Counted from the first letter of the stretch, positions 16,022 to 25,979 are shown. The stretch: DNA of 64,000 bases from Planotetraspora kaengkrachanensis (GCF_016862895.1 NZ_BONV01000002.1:331103-395102); one strand, 5' to 3'. Made by a program: numbers and translations. The notes: generated by a model from the letters alone, not told the origin.

Positions 16022-18385
16022 ATGCGCATCCGCGCGCTGTTCGCCACCGCCGCCGCGGGCACGCTCGTCCTCTTAGGCGCCGCGGGCCCCGCTCTCGCAA
16101 CCCCGGGCGCGGCAGACGACGCCCAGATTGAGGCGGCCTCGGTCGTCGCGAAGCCCCACCCTGGGGCGCCCCATGAGCGCGAGCTCATCGGCGCGCTGCA
16201 CGAGCACAGCGGCTACTCGGACGGATGGCCCGGCTCCCGGCCCGCCGACTACTTCGCGTCTGGGCGCGACAAGCACGACCTGAACTTCGTCGGCTCGAGC
16301 GAGCACACCTCGAACGTCAACTCGCCGCTCGTCTTCAACGAGGAGTGCCTGGACCCGAGGGTCGCGCCGAGCTGCCTGAACGCCGATCCGGTCAACCCGC
16401 TCGACGCGCTGCGCAAGTGGGACGCGGAGCTTGAGCAGGCCCACGCCGCGACCGACCCCGCCAAGGACTTCGTCGGCTTCCGCGGGTTCGAGTGGACCTC
16501 GGACCGCATGGGCCACATCAACGTCTACTTTTCGCGCGAGAACTCGCTGCCCGAGACCGACGGCGGCAACATCGCGATGGATCGCTTCTACGACTGGCTG
16601 ACGACCACCGGCAAGGACGGGCTGGCGGTGTTCAACCACCCCGGCGACAAGACGCTGTGCGGCCCGCTGCGCTGCGACGTCCGCAGCGACCTCGGCTTCG
16701 GCTGGGAGGACTTCAAGTACTTCCCGAAGGCCGACGACCAGATGGTCGGCATCGAGGTCTTCAACGGCGGCGGAGACTTCGGCACGCCGCCCGGCCACAA
16801 CGCCCCGCCGGAGGGCTGGTACGCCCACGCGCTGGACAAGGGCTGGCACGTCGGCGCGATCGGCGCCGAGGACAACGGGCACGACCGGACGGACGACTGG
16901 GGCGGCTCGCAGTACGCCAAGACCGTCGTCCTGGCCAAGGCCAACACCGAGAAGGACATCAAGGGCTCGATGGCCGACCGCCGCTTCTACGCGGTGCTCG
17001 ACAACGCGCTGCGACTGGACTTCACGGTCGACGGGCACGGCATGGGCGAGCGGATCCACACCAACGGCAAGCGCCCGCTGGCGGTCGACGCGCACGTCCG
17101 CGGCTCGAGCACGCCGCTGCAGCTTGAGCTTGTCAGCAACGGCGGCACGGTGGTCGCCGGCGCGACCGGCGACCGGCTCGACGCCTCGCTGAAGGCGGCC
17201 GACGACACCTGGTACTTCCTCCGGGTCCTGCGCGACGGGCGCCCGGTCGCGTACTCCAGCCCGATCTGGGTCAACGACGACAAGCAGGCCGGAGCGCCGA
17301 AGGCGCCGAAGGGCGATCTGAGCACCACGGGCGGCCGCTGGCTGGCGGGCGACCTGAACGTCCACAGCTGCTTCTCCAGCGACGTCTACTGCGCCGGCAC
17401 CGACGACGCGAGCGAGGCCGACCCGTTCCGCCAGGGCGTCGACGTCCGCTCGCGCTTCGACGAGGCGGACAGCCGCGGGCTCGACTACCTCGCGGTCACC
17501 GATGACGACGACATCCGCTCGGCGAGCGCGCGGGGCTCCGGCAGCCACGGTGTGCTCGCGATCCCCGGCTACGAGGACCAGGTCAAGGGCGACGCCCACG
17601 TGCTCGGCGTGGACAAGCTGCTCGACAACGGCGACGGTTCCGCCGCCGCGATCAACGCGCTGGCCGACAAGGCGCGCGCGAAGGGCGGCGTCTTCCAGAT
17701 CGACCACCCCGGCTCCAAGATCACCAAGCCGTTCACCGGCTGCGACGCTTCGACGCTCACCTGGGGCTACGGCTTCGACGTACGACCGGACACGATCGAG
17801 GTCTGGAACCCGAGCTCGAGCATCCGCGCCGCCGAGGACTACCTCGACTGCTGGCTCCAGCGCGGCGCACGCGTCGCGCTGACCGGCGGCAGCGACGCCC
17901 AGACGCAGTACGGGCAGCCGCAGGGCGCCGGCTATCCCACCACCTGGGTGCTCGCGCGCAACCGCTCGCAGGGAGCCGTGCTCGAGGCGCTGCGGGCCGG
18001 CCGCACCAGCGTGTCCGCGCTGCCGCCGTCCGTCGGCGGGCGCCCGCTCGTGATCGAGGCAAAGCGCGGCGGGCACTTCGTGTCCGTCATCGGCGATGAC
18101 GTCCGTCCGGGCGAGGAGCTTCGCGTGCGCTCGCTCGACGCGCTCACCGACGGCTCGCTGCGCGTCGTCGCCAACGGCCAGAAGCTGCTCGACCAGCACC
18201 TCACGCGCGACGGCGCGATCGAGTTCACCGCCCCGGCCCAGCCGGGCTGGGTGCGTGCCGAGTTGCGCCTCGGCAACGACCTGCTCGAGCAGACCCCGCT
18301 GTGCGGACCGATCAACGCCGGCGTGAACCTGTGCCCGTACGACGCCGCGATGGTCGCGATGACCTCGCCCGTCTACGTCCGCTGA
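16022..18385 (+). CDS. Secreted protein with two PHP-like phosphoesterase halves
   Basis: 787 aa. Signal peptide to about residue 28 (ALATPGA), then two related halves. The first (about 50-300) has ELIGALHEHSGYSDGW, FVGSSEHTSN, VFNHPGD and GAIGAEDNGHD, a PHP-type His/Asp set. After a beta-rich spacer (about 345-430) the second (about 440-640) has LAGDLNVHSCFSSD, YLAVTDDDDI, VFQIDHPGS and ALTGGSDAQ. PHP domains bind metals and hydrolyse phosphoesters; the substrate here is unknown. GGAGAAG sits 4 nt before the ATG. Monocistronic with a strong terminator. Confidence 0.82.
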   Translation: MRIRALFATAAAGTLVLLGAAGPALATPGAADDAQIEAASVVAKPHPGAPHERELIGALHEHSGYSDGWPGSRPADYFASGRDKHDLNFVGSSEHTSNVNSPLVFNEECLDPRVAPSCLNADPVNPLDALRKWDAELEQAHAATDPAKDFVGFRGFEWTSDRMGHINVYFSRENSLPETDGGNIAMDRFYDWLTTTGKDGLAVFNHPGDKTLCGPLRCDVRSDLGFGWEDFKYFPKADDQMVGIEVFNGGGDFGTPPGHNAPPEGWYAHALDKGWHVGAIGAEDNGHDRTDDWGGSQYAKTVVLAKANTEKDIKGSMADRRFYAVLDNALRLDFTVDGHGMGERIHTNGKRPLAVDAHVRGSSTPLQLELVSNGGTVVAGATGDRLDASLKAADDTWYFLRVLRDGRPVAYSSPIWVNDDKQAGAPKAPKGDLSTTGGRWLAGDLNVHSCFSSDVYCAGTDDASEADPFRQGVDVRSRFDEADSRGLDYLAVTDDDDIRSASARGSGSHGVLAIPGYEDQVKGDAHVLGVDKLLDNGDGSAAAINALADKARAKGGVFQIDHPGSKITKPFTGCDASTLTWGYGFDVRPDTIEVWNPSSSIRAAEDYLDCWLQRGARVALTGGSDAQTQYGQPQGAGYPTTWVLARNRSQGAVLEALRAGRTSVSALPPSVGGRPLVIEAKRGGHFVSVIGDDVRPGEELRVRSLDALTDGSLRVVANGQKLLDQHLTRDGAIEFTAPAQPGWVRAELRLGNDLLEQTPLCGPINAGVNLCPYDAAMVAMTSPVYVR

Positions 18386-18405
18386 TCCGTCGATTCCGGT
18401 AACGA

Positions 18406-18440
18406 CGAAGGCCCCGGTCCTAAGTGGACCGGGGCCTTCG
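18406..18440 (+). terminator. Strong intrinsic terminator
   Basis: A 15-bp perfect stem CGAAGGCCCCGGTCC with a TAAGT loop, 20 bp after the stop of the two-PHP gene. Confidence 0.88.
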
Positions 18441-18808
18441 TGCAACGTGGGAACAGCACGCCCATTCAAGGGGTTCCGGCCGACCCGGCCGGAAGCATGC
18501 GCCCTAGAGCAAAGCCACATCAGGCCGCACATCTGCCTCCGCCGAATTGTGAGGCGCCCCGGTGAAGTGTCACGAGGGAAGGGTTCTCGCGAGAGAGTCG
18601 CCGATCACGGCGAGGCTCCGGAGAAAAATGTGTCCGATGCCACTTGCCATTTCCCTACCAGCGACAATGCGCGAATCATTACACCGGGAGCATGAATTGA
18701 TGGCCGTCATAATTTGACACCGGAAACGAGAGGGGTTCGCCTTACTCGCAAATTTGCTCTTATAAGTGAAGTCATGTGGCGCTGGTCAATGATGCGCGGA
18801 ATGACCGC

Positions 18809-18814
18809 TATGAT
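18809..18814 (+). promoter_or_regulatory. Candidate -10 element TATGAT
   Basis: TATGAT ends 6 nt before GTG 18821, consistent with a leaderless start. No convincing -35 is seen. The gap 18441-18820 is AT-richer than its surroundings from about 18640 and holds nothing else I can name. Confidence 0.45.
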
Positions 18815-18820
18815 CGCGCC

Positions 18821-19717
18821 GTGATAAATCAGGAAATAGTGGCAGAACATAACTCCAATTCGCCGGCGGTCGACAATGCCGCCCCAGTCGAGTCGGAGTC
18901 CGGCGGCAGCGTCATCGAACTCCTCGAACGCATCGGCTCGATCGTGCTGCCCGTCGGCGTCGCGCTCTACGCAGTCCTCTACATCGGCGTCGAAGAGATG
19001 TACGCGGTGTTCGGCATCAGTCCGCAGCAGGCGGGGATCGACCAGTCGGTTCTGTTCGGCCGGCTAACCGGGACGCTGGTGCTCGTGCTGCTGCTCGGCA
19101 TCCCTCTCGTCGGCCTGGTCGTCGGGCTGGGGTGGCTGCTCGACAAGGTGACCCTCGGCATGGCGGGCAGGGTGGTGCGAGGCGTCAGAGAGCGGCCCTG
19201 GGTGATCGCCCTGGTGGCCGCGTTGTGGTGCGGCGCCACCTACTGGGGGTTCTTCAACTTCTTCGGCGACCTCGACCTCACCGTCATGGTCGTCATCGCC
19301 GTGGTGCTGGGCGTGCTGGCCTTCCTGATCCCGTTCCGGCTGCTGCGCCGCAAGCCGGTCGGCCGTGCGGGGATGAAGGTGCTCATCGGCAGCCTGACCG
19401 GTCTCGGCCTCGGATTCGTGCTCATCCTGCAGATGGCGAACGGAGCGGTGGAGGTGCAGGAGACCGGCAAGGCCAACCTGCTGCTGAGCACCGTGGGCTT
19501 CCAGGACCAGTGGGCGGTGCTGAAGAACGCCGACGACGACAAGCCGCTCTACGACGGCAGGTGGATGATGTTGCTCGGGGAGAGCGAGGGCACCTACCTC
19601 TTCTACGACTGCGACAAGATGGCGACCATGCGCATCCCCATGGATCACGCCAACCTGAGCGACCTGCAGCTCGACCCCGAGCGTGAGAAGGGATTCACCT
19701 GCGGGAGCCTCGCCTAA
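18821..19717 (+). CDS. Multi-span membrane protein of unknown function
   Basis: 298 aa. About five hydrophobic segments: SIVLPVGVALYAVLYIGV, GTLVLVLLLGIPLVGLVVGL, WVIALVAALWCGATYW, LTVMVVIAVVLGVLAFLIPF, and VLIGSLTGLGLGFVLIL. A roughly 90-residue exported tail with GTYLFYDCDKMATMRIP follows. I recognise no family. GTG 18821 is chosen because a TATGAT box ends 6 nt upstream; an in-frame GTG at 18776 is possible. It ends 228 bp before dnaE and may be separate from it. Confidence 0.65.
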   Translation: MINQEIVAEHNSNSPAVDNAAPVESESGGSVIELLERIGSIVLPVGVALYAVLYIGVEEMYAVFGISPQQAGIDQSVLFGRLTGTLVLVLLLGIPLVGLVVGLGWLLDKVTLGMAGRVVRGVRERPWVIALVAALWCGATYWGFFNFFGDLDLTVMVVIAVVLGVLAFLIPFRLLRRKPVGRAGMKVLIGSLTGLGLGFVLILQMANGAVEVQETGKANLLLSTVGFQDQWAVLKNADDDKPLYDGRWMMLLGESEGTYLFYDCDKMATMRIPMDHANLSDLQLDPEREKGFTCGSLA

Positions 19718-19945
19718 GGCCGAAGCGGGCGGCGAGGACGTGGCGGCCCGGGCCCGCCACCGGCCGACCGGCATCCGAGGCGTCGGCGGACGGCACCGAA
19801 TCGGCCGCGCGGCCCGGTCACGTTGGCCGACGTCTCGGTCCGGCCACCGATTGCGTCCTTTTCCGGTTGAGCACGACCGGCCACGGCGGCTCGATCGGTA
19901 GAGTTGGTCGCCTCATGCGCCCCACCCGAAAGGCCAAGATCACCC

Positions 19946-22900
19946 GTGGCTGATTCGTTCGTTCATCTGCATGTTCACACTGAGTACTCGATGCTGGATG
20001 GCGCGGCGAAGATCGGCAAATTGGCCACGCGGGCGGCTGAGCTGGGGATGCCGGCGATCGCGATGAGCGATCACGGCAACATGTTCGGCGCCTACGAGTT
20101 CCAGCAGAAGATGACCGCCGCCGGGGTGAAGCCGATCATCGGGATCGAGGGCTACGTCAGCCCCGAATCCCGCTTCTACAAACATGCGGTGTTCTGGGGG
20201 GAACCCCACCAGCGCAAGTCCGACGAGCGGACCGGACTGGGCGGCGACGTGTCGGCCAGCGGCACCTACCTGCACAAGACGATGTGGGCGGTCAACGCCC
20301 AGGGGCTGCGCAACCTGTTCCGGATCTCTTCGCTGGCCTCGCTCGAGGGCCACATGAAGAAGTATCCGCGCATGGACGACGAACTCTTCGAGCAGTACCA
20401 CGAGGGGATCGTCGCCACCACCGGCTGCCCCTCCGGCGCGGTCCAGACGAGGCTCCGGCTCGGCCAGTACGACAAGGCTCTGGAGCACGCCGCCAAGTAC
20501 CAGGAGATCTTCGGGCGCGACAACTACTTCCTGGAGATCATGGATCACGGCGGGATCCCGATCGAGACGGGGGTCCGCAGCGACCTCCTGCGTATCGGTG
20601 AGACGCTCGGCATCCCTCCGCTGGTCACCAACGACTCCCACTACGTCACCGAAGACCAGTCGACCGCCCACGACGCGTTGCTGTGCGTGGGAACGAACTC
20701 CCAGATCAGCGACCCGAGCCGGTTCCGGTTCTCCGGCAACGGCTACTACGTGCGCTCCGCCGAGGAGATGTGGGCGCTCGACCCGAACTCGGAGGTGTGG
20801 GCACAGGGCTGCAAGAACACCCTGCTGATCGCCGAACGTGTCGAGTCCTACGACGAGGTGTTCGCGCACCGTGACCTCGCCGCCAAGTTCCCGGTCCCCG
20901 AGGGGGAGACCGAGATGAGCTGGCTCCGCAAGGAGGCCCAGCGCGGTGCGGTCCGCCGTTACGGCGACCCCGTTCCGGCCGACGTGCTGGAACGCATCGA
21001 GTACGAACTCGGCGTCATCGAGAACATGGGGTTCCCCGGCTACTTCCTCGTCGTCGCCGACATCTGCAAATACGCGCGCGACAACGGAATCTGGATCGGC
21101 CCCGGCCGAGGATCGGCCACGGGCTCCATGGTGGCCTACGTCACCGGCATCACCGAGCTCGACCCCATTGAGCATTCCCTGCTGTTCGAGCGGTTTCTGA
21201 ATCCCGAGCGCATCTCCATGCCCGACGTCGACCTCGACTTCGACGAGCGTCGTCGCGGCGACATGATCCGCTACGTCACCGAGCGGTACGGCGAGGACAA
21301 CGTCTCGCTGATCATCACCTACATGACGATCAAGTCGAAGGCCGCGGTCAAGGACGCCGCTCGCGTCCTCGGCTACCCCTTCATGGTCGGGGAGAAGATC
21401 ACCAAGGCGTTCCCGCCCGCCGTCATGGGCAAGGAGATCCCGCTCACCGGCATCTTCGACGACAAACACCCTCGATACCCCGAGGCGACCGAGCTCAGAA
21501 AGCTGTACGAGGACGACCAGGACGTCAAGCAGGTCATCGACACCGCTCTCGGCCTGGAGGGACTCACCCGGGGCACCGGCGTGCACGCCGCGGGTGTCAT
21601 CTTGTCCTCCCAGCCCCTGATCGACGTGATGCCGATCTTCATGCGGGCCGACGACGGCGCCCGCATCACCGGCTTCGACGGGCCCAGCAGCGAGAACATG
21701 GGCGCGCTGAAGATGGACTTCCTCGGCCTGCGCAACCTGACCGTCATCGGCGACGCCGTCCAGAACGTCAAGGCCAACCGCGGCATCGACCTGGACATGC
21801 TCTCTCTGTCACTGGACGACAAGAACACCTACGAACTGCTGGCACGTGGCGACACGCTCGGGGTGTTCCAGCTCGACAGCTCGATGATGCGCGATCTCAC
21901 CAAGCTGATCGCCCCGGCTCGGTTCGAAGACATCTCGTCGGTCCTGGCGCTTGGCCGTCCCGGTCCCATGGGAGCCAACGCCCATACCAACTACGCGCTG
22001 CGCAAGGCCGGGCAGCAGGAGATCAAACCGATCCACCCGTCGCTCGCCGAGGCGCTCGAGCCGATCCTCGGCACGACCTACCACCTGGTGGTCTACCAAG
22101 AGCAAGTCATGGCCATCGCGCAGCAACTGGCCGGGTACACCCTCGGCGGCGCCGACATCCTGCGCAGAGCGATGGGCAAGAAGAAGAAGGAGGAGATGGA
22201 CAAGCAATGGGCCACCTTCTCCTCCGGAATGGTCAACAGGGGATACACCGAAGAATCCGCCAAGGCCGTCTGGGACGTCCTGGAACCGTTCAGCTCCTAC
22301 GGATTCAACAAGTCCCACACCGCCGGCTACGGGCTCGTCTCCTACTGGACCGCCTACCTCAAGGCCAACTACCAGGCCGAGTACATGGCCGCCCTGCTCA
22401 CCTCGGTCGGCACGAACAAGGATCGGATGGCGCTCTACCTCGCTGAGTGCCGTCGTATGAAGCTGAAGGTCCTGCCGCCGGACGTCAACGAATCCGGCCT
22501 GCGTTTCAGCGCTGTCGGTGAGGACGTGCGGTTCGGGCTCGGCGCCGTCCAGAACGTCGGCGAGAACGCCATCAACGGCATCATCTCGGCCCGCACCGCC
22601 AAGGGCGCCTTCACCGATTTCAATGACTTCCTGACGAAGGTTCCGCAGGTCGTCTGCAACAAGCGCACCATCGAATCGCTGATCAAGGCCGGCGCGTTCG
22701 ACGAGCTCGGCCACTCCCGGATGGGCCTGGTCCAGATCCATGACCAGGCGGTGGACTCGGTCATCGACGTCAAACGGAAAGAGGCCCTCGGCCAGGACTC
22801 GCTGTTCGGCGCGTTCGACGACGACGGCAGCGAAAACGGCAGCGTCTTCCACGTCCTGGTTCCCGCTGGAGAGTGGGACAAGAAGACCAAGCTCGCCTTC

Positions 22901-23533
22901 GAACGGGAGATGCTCGGCCTCTACGTGTCCGATCACCCGCTCAATGGAGCGGAACGCGTCCTCGAGCGCAATCGCGATCTGACCATCGCCCAAGTCCTCG
23001 ACGGTCAGGCGGGCTTCGGCAACGTTCGCATCGCCGGCATCATTTCCGGCGTCGACAAGAAGGTCACCAAGAAGGGCGACGTCTGGGCGATCCTCAAGAT
23101 CGAGGACCACGACGCGTCCATCGAGGTGCCCTGCTTCCCCCAGACCTACCAGTTGTATGGGACGAACCTCGCACCCGACCTGGTCGTCTCCGTCACCGGC
23201 CGGATCCGCTCACGCGGCGACGGTGAGGAGACGACGGTGTCGTTCAACGCCATGGACATCTCGTTCCTGGACATCTCCGGAATCCAGGCGGACGGGCGTG
23301 AACCTGTGGTCATCGCCCTTCGCGAGGAACGCGTGACTGAAGATCTCGTCAGTGAACTCAAACGGATCTTGACGGTGCATCCCGGTGATACGCCGGTCCG
23401 TATCCGTGTGGAACGCCTCAATCGCAGGATCAGCCTCGTCGAGCTCCCCGACTATACGGTCAACATCAGCAACGGAGCATTCGCGGGAGACATCAAGGTC
23501 CTTCTCGGCGCAGGCGCGCTGGTTGGACCATGA
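19946..23533 (+). CDS. dnaE: DNA polymerase III alpha subunit
   Basis: 1195 aa, the normal DnaE1 length. This is the replicative polymerase subunit. N-terminal PHP domain starts SFVHLHVHTEYSMLDGAAKI. Palm-domain catalytic acids sit in PDVDLDFDERRR (about 426-437). GPGRGSATGS and MGKKKKEEMDKQWATF, the helix-hairpin-helix region, and a C-terminal OB fold (FGNVRIAGIISGVDKKVTKKGD) are all present. The GTG at 19946 gives the standard N terminus. The PHP metal ligands look largely intact. Its stop overlaps an ATG (ATGA), hinting at coupling to downstream sequence. Confidence 0.98.
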   Translation: MADSFVHLHVHTEYSMLDGAAKIGKLATRAAELGMPAIAMSDHGNMFGAYEFQQKMTAAGVKPIIGIEGYVSPESRFYKHAVFWGEPHQRKSDERTGLGGDVSASGTYLHKTMWAVNAQGLRNLFRISSLASLEGHMKKYPRMDDELFEQYHEGIVATTGCPSGAVQTRLRLGQYDKALEHAAKYQEIFGRDNYFLEIMDHGGIPIETGVRSDLLRIGETLGIPPLVTNDSHYVTEDQSTAHDALLCVGTNSQISDPSRFRFSGNGYYVRSAEEMWALDPNSEVWAQGCKNTLLIAERVESYDEVFAHRDLAAKFPVPEGETEMSWLRKEAQRGAVRRYGDPVPADVLERIEYELGVIENMGFPGYFLVVADICKYARDNGIWIGPGRGSATGSMVAYVTGITELDPIEHSLLFERFLNPERISMPDVDLDFDERRRGDMIRYVTERYGEDNVSLIITYMTIKSKAAVKDAARVLGYPFMVGEKITKAFPPAVMGKEIPLTGIFDDKHPRYPEATELRKLYEDDQDVKQVIDTALGLEGLTRGTGVHAAGVILSSQPLIDVMPIFMRADDGARITGFDGPSSENMGALKMDFLGLRNLTVIGDAVQNVKANRGIDLDMLSLSLDDKNTYELLARGDTLGVFQLDSSMMRDLTKLIAPARFEDISSVLALGRPGPMGANAHTNYALRKAGQQEIKPIHPSLAEALEPILGTTYHLVVYQEQVMAIAQQLAGYTLGGADILRRAMGKKKKEEMDKQWATFSSGMVNRGYTEESAKAVWDVLEPFSSYGFNKSHTAGYGLVSYWTAYLKANYQAEYMAALLTSVGTNKDRMALYLAECRRMKLKVLPPDVNESGLRFSAVGEDVRFGLGAVQNVGENAINGIISARTAKGAFTDFNDFLTKVPQVVCNKRTIESLIKAGAFDELGHSRMGLVQIHDQAVDSVIDVKRKEALGQDSLFGAFDDDGSENGSVFHVLVPAGEWDKKTKLAFEREMLGLYVSDHPLNGAERVLERNRDLTIAQVLDGQAGFGNVRIAGIISGVDKKVTKKGDVWAILKIEDHDASIEVPCFPQTYQLYGTNLAPDLVVSVTGRIRSRGDGEETTVSFNAMDISFLDISGIQADGREPVVIALREERVTEDLVSELKRILTVHPGDTPVRIRVERLNRRISLVELPDYTVNISNGAFAGDIKVLLGAGALVGP

Positions 23534-23564
23534 CAGGAGGCTCAGCGCTTCAGCACGCGTCGAG

Positions 23565-23891
23565 GTGACGCTTGCAGGCGATCCTCCAGAGTGCGGCCGG
23601 TGCGGCAGAGAAGGCATACTCTCCGCCCGGCTTCCGCACGCTCTGACGAACGCGCGCGGCGAATCCGTGCGGGGATTCGCCGTCGTCGTTCTCTGCCAGG
23701 GCTGTGACATCGGCGAACCGGAAGCGGGCGCTTTGATCGCCTGGTTCACCGTCAACGCCGAAGTCACGGACGCGAATCTGCGACAGGCCGCGGACCTCAT
23801 TCACACGTGGGCATCGGTCGCGAAGGTTCCTCCTCTCAACGAAGCAGCGCTTGAATCGGAGATTCAAGCATGGCGAGACGGCGCCCTTTAG
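23565..23891 (+). CDS. DUF6300-type small protein with Cys pairs
   Basis: About 108 aa. PECGRCGREGILSARLPHALTNARGE, then VVVLCQGCDIGEPEAGALIAWFTVNAEV, matches what I know of the actinobacterial DUF6300 family. Two CxxC pairs likely bind zinc. The start is uncertain: GTG 23565 gives a compact protein but has no good ribosome-binding site. CAGGAGG lies just after the dnaE stop with a 12-codon frame that ends inside this GTG, so re-initiation is possible. Function unknown. Confidence 0.68.
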   Translation: MTLAGDPPECGRCGREGILSARLPHALTNARGESVRGFAVVVLCQGCDIGEPEAGALIAWFTVNAEVTDANLRQAADLIHTWASVAKVPPLNEAALESEIQAWRDGAL

Positions 23892-24374
23892 CGCCCTGAC
23901 CACCCTGAACGGCCCGCAGTCGCAGCCCTCCGGCGCGGGCGCTCAGGCCTGCCGCGATGTCGCGTCAGCTGCCGCGTCAGCACGGCGACGGCCCCGTGTC
24001 AGAGCAGTCGGCGATGGTCGACGTCATGAAGGGTTCAGCCATCGCGCCCTCGGGGCCGCGTAAGGCGCACAAAGACGAGACCGTGCCCGACGGCATCAAC
24101 AGGGTCCCTGTGCGGGTCTTCCAAGCCGGCTCCGTAGACGGAGCCGAGCACGGCGGCCGCATCACGACCATGCCGCGCTCGCTGACCTTCTACCTCTTCC
24201 AGTCCGTCGTGGGCCGTTTCGAAGCCGCTGATGGCCTGGCGTTCCCCGCCGTTCGGACCTTCAGGCGGCCAGAGCCGGCATCTCCCATCGCGATTTGGAG
24301 CTTGCGCCGCCACTATTCAGCGTTACTATGTACCAGTAGTCAATATCACTGAGTAGCTGAGAGGAGGGTGCTCC
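23892..24374. other. Gap without a convincing gene; promoter region of padR operon
   Basis: About 480 bp. A plus-strand frame (23957-24352) is open but shows no family, codon pattern or ribosome-binding site I trust. The last 60 bp are AT-richer, with TTACTATGTACCAGTAGTCAA near 24323-24343, likely the promoter/operator of the padR operon (arms ACTA/TAGT, GTAC centre). Confidence 0.5.
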
Positions 24375-24704
24375 ATGGGCAAGCAGGTGACGGAGATGCT
24401 CAAGGGAACGTTGGAGGGCATCGTCCTCGCGATCCTGGCCGGCCGGTCCGCGTACGGCTACGAGATCACGGCGTGGCTGCGGGATCAGGGCTTCACCGAC
24501 ATCGCCGAGGGCACCGTCTATGCCCTGCTCATCAGGATCGAGCAGCGCGGCCTCGTCGACGTGGAGAAGGTCCCGTCCGAGAAGGGGCCGCCGCGCAAGG
24601 TGTACTCCCTGAACGCTCAGGGACGGGAGTACCTCGAAGAGTTCTGGAGGACCTGGAGCTTCCTCGCAGAGCGGCTCGAACAGCTCCGCGAAGGAGGTAA
24701 CTAG
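24375..24704 (+). CDS. PadR-family transcriptional regulator
   Basis: 109 aa. Typical PadR winged helix: LKGTLEGIVLAILAGRSAYGYEI, IAEGTVYALLIRIEQRGLV, and a wing PPRKVYSLNAQGREYL. GAGAGGAGG lies upstream of ATG 24375. It heads an operon with a DUF1048 protein and an ABC exporter, and most likely represses the operon until a toxic compound binds. The DUF1048 gene follows 2 bp after the stop. Confidence 0.93.
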   Translation: MGKQVTEMLKGTLEGIVLAILAGRSAYGYEITAWLRDQGFTDIAEGTVYALLIRIEQRGLVDVEKVPSEKGPPRKVYSLNAQGREYLEEFWRTWSFLAERLEQLREGGN

Positions 24705-24706
24705 AC

Positions 24707-25099
24707 ATGGCCACAGGGTCGAACGAGCCGAAGAGTCGCTACCGGCAGTACCTGGAGGTCCTCACCGGGCCGATCGAGGACAAGAGGCGCTACCGGCAGT
24801 ACAAGGCGCGCACGGAGCAGCTTCCCACCGACTACCACACGGCGATCGACGCGCTGCAGCGCTACATGTTGTTCTTCGGGCCGGGGAAGGCGGACAGCCT
24901 GCTGGTCATGCTCGAGGATCTCGCCGATCTCTTCGAGCAGAGCGCGGCGAACGGAACCCCGCTCCGCGCAGTCGTCGGGGAAGACCCCGTGGAGTTCGCC
25001 GAGGAGTTTCTTCGGAACTACCCGGAGGGTCAGTGGATCAGCCGGGAGCGCGAACGGCTGACCAACGCCATCGATCGTGTCGCGAGCGACAAACAGTAA
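24707..25099 (+). CDS. DUF1048 family protein
   Basis: 130 aa, mostly helical. YRQYLEVLTGPIEDKRRYRQYKARTEQLP, then YHTAIDALQRYMLFFGPG, is characteristic of DUF1048 proteins, which almost always follow a PadR gene and precede a DrrAB-type exporter. AAGGAGG overlaps the padR end. Molecular role unknown. Confidence 0.88.
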   Translation: MATGSNEPKSRYRQYLEVLTGPIEDKRRYRQYKARTEQLPTDYHTAIDALQRYMLFFGPGKADSLLVMLEDLADLFEQSAANGTPLRAVVGEDPVEFAEEFLRNYPEGQWISRERERLTNAIDRVASDKQ

Positions 25100-25118
25100 C
25101 GAGAGAACGGATATCCGG

Positions 25119-25970
25119 ATGACAACCAGTCAGGTCCAGGGTCCTGCGATTCAGGTGCAGGGCTTGGAGAAGTCGTACAAGGAACTGCAGGTGCTGCGCG
25201 GGGTGGACTTCGAGGTGGCGCGGGGCAGCATCTTCGCCCTGCTCGGCTCGAACGGGGCGGGCAAGACCACGGCCGTGAAGATCCTGTCCACGCTGCTGAA
25301 GGCCGACGCGGGGACCGCCCGGGTCGACGGGTTCGATGTGGCCACGCAGGCGTCGAACGTGCGGGAGTCGATCAGCCTCACCGGGCAGTTCGCGGCCGTC
25401 GACGAGATCCTCACCGGGCGGGAGAACCTCGTGCTGGTGGCCCGGTTACGGCACCTCAAGAATCCGGGCAAGATCGCCGACGACCTGCTCGAGCGTTTCT
25501 CGCTGACCGAGGCGGGCGCGCGGAAGGCGGCGACGTACTCCGGTGGCATGCGCCGCCGCCTGGACATCGCGATGAGCCTCATCGGCAACCCGCCGATCAT
25601 CTTCCTCGACGAGCCGACCACCGGGCTCGACCCCCAGGCACGCATCGAGGTGTGGCAGACCGTCAAGGAACTCGCCGAACACGGCACGACCGTGCTGCTC
25701 ACCACGCAGTACCTGGACGAGGCCGAACAGCTCGCCGACCGGATCGCGATCCTGCACGAGGGCCGGATCATCGTGAACGGCACCCTGGCCGAGCTCAAGC
25801 AGCTGCTCCCGCCCGCCAAGGTCGAATACGTCGAAAAGCAGCCGACCCTCGAGGACGTCTTCCTCACGCTCGTCGGCGCCGACAGCAAGAACGGCAAGGA
25901 CAGCAAGGACGGCAAGCGCGGCGACCAGGCGGCGACGACCGCGGCGTCGGCATCGACGAGCGACAAGTAA
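25119..25970 (+). CDS. DrrA-like ABC exporter ATPase
   Basis: 283 aa. Walker A GSNGAGKT (43-50), signature SGGMR (141-145), Walker B IIFLDEP (159-165), and a C-terminal YVEKQPTLEDVFLTLVG segment typical of daunorubicin-type exporters. It powers the permease 9 bp downstream. After residue 255 there is a hydrophilic Lys/Asp/Gly tail (SKNGKDSKDGK) and an Ala/Thr run that is not part of the fold. ATG 25119 gives the usual N terminus. Confidence 0.93.
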   Translation: MTTSQVQGPAIQVQGLEKSYKELQVLRGVDFEVARGSIFALLGSNGAGKTTAVKILSTLLKADAGTARVDGFDVATQASNVRESISLTGQFAAVDEILTGRENLVLVARLRHLKNPGKIADDLLERFSLTEAGARKAATYSGGMRRRLDIAMSLIGNPPIIFLDEPTTGLDPQARIEVWQTVKELAEHGTTVLLTTQYLDEAEQLADRIAILHEGRIIVNGTLAELKQLLPPAKVEYVEKQPTLEDVFLTLVGADSKNGKDSKDGKRGDQAATTAASASTSDK

Positions 25971-25979
25971 GGAACGACG

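Noticed and set aside
16073..18532. 819-codon minus-strand frame
   Set aside because: Antisense shadow of the two-PHP gene; Arg/Val/Ala-rich with no motif and no ribosome-binding site.
23957..24352. 131-codon plus-strand frame before padR
   Set aside because: No ribosome-binding site, no recognisable domain, and it runs into the likely padR promoter.
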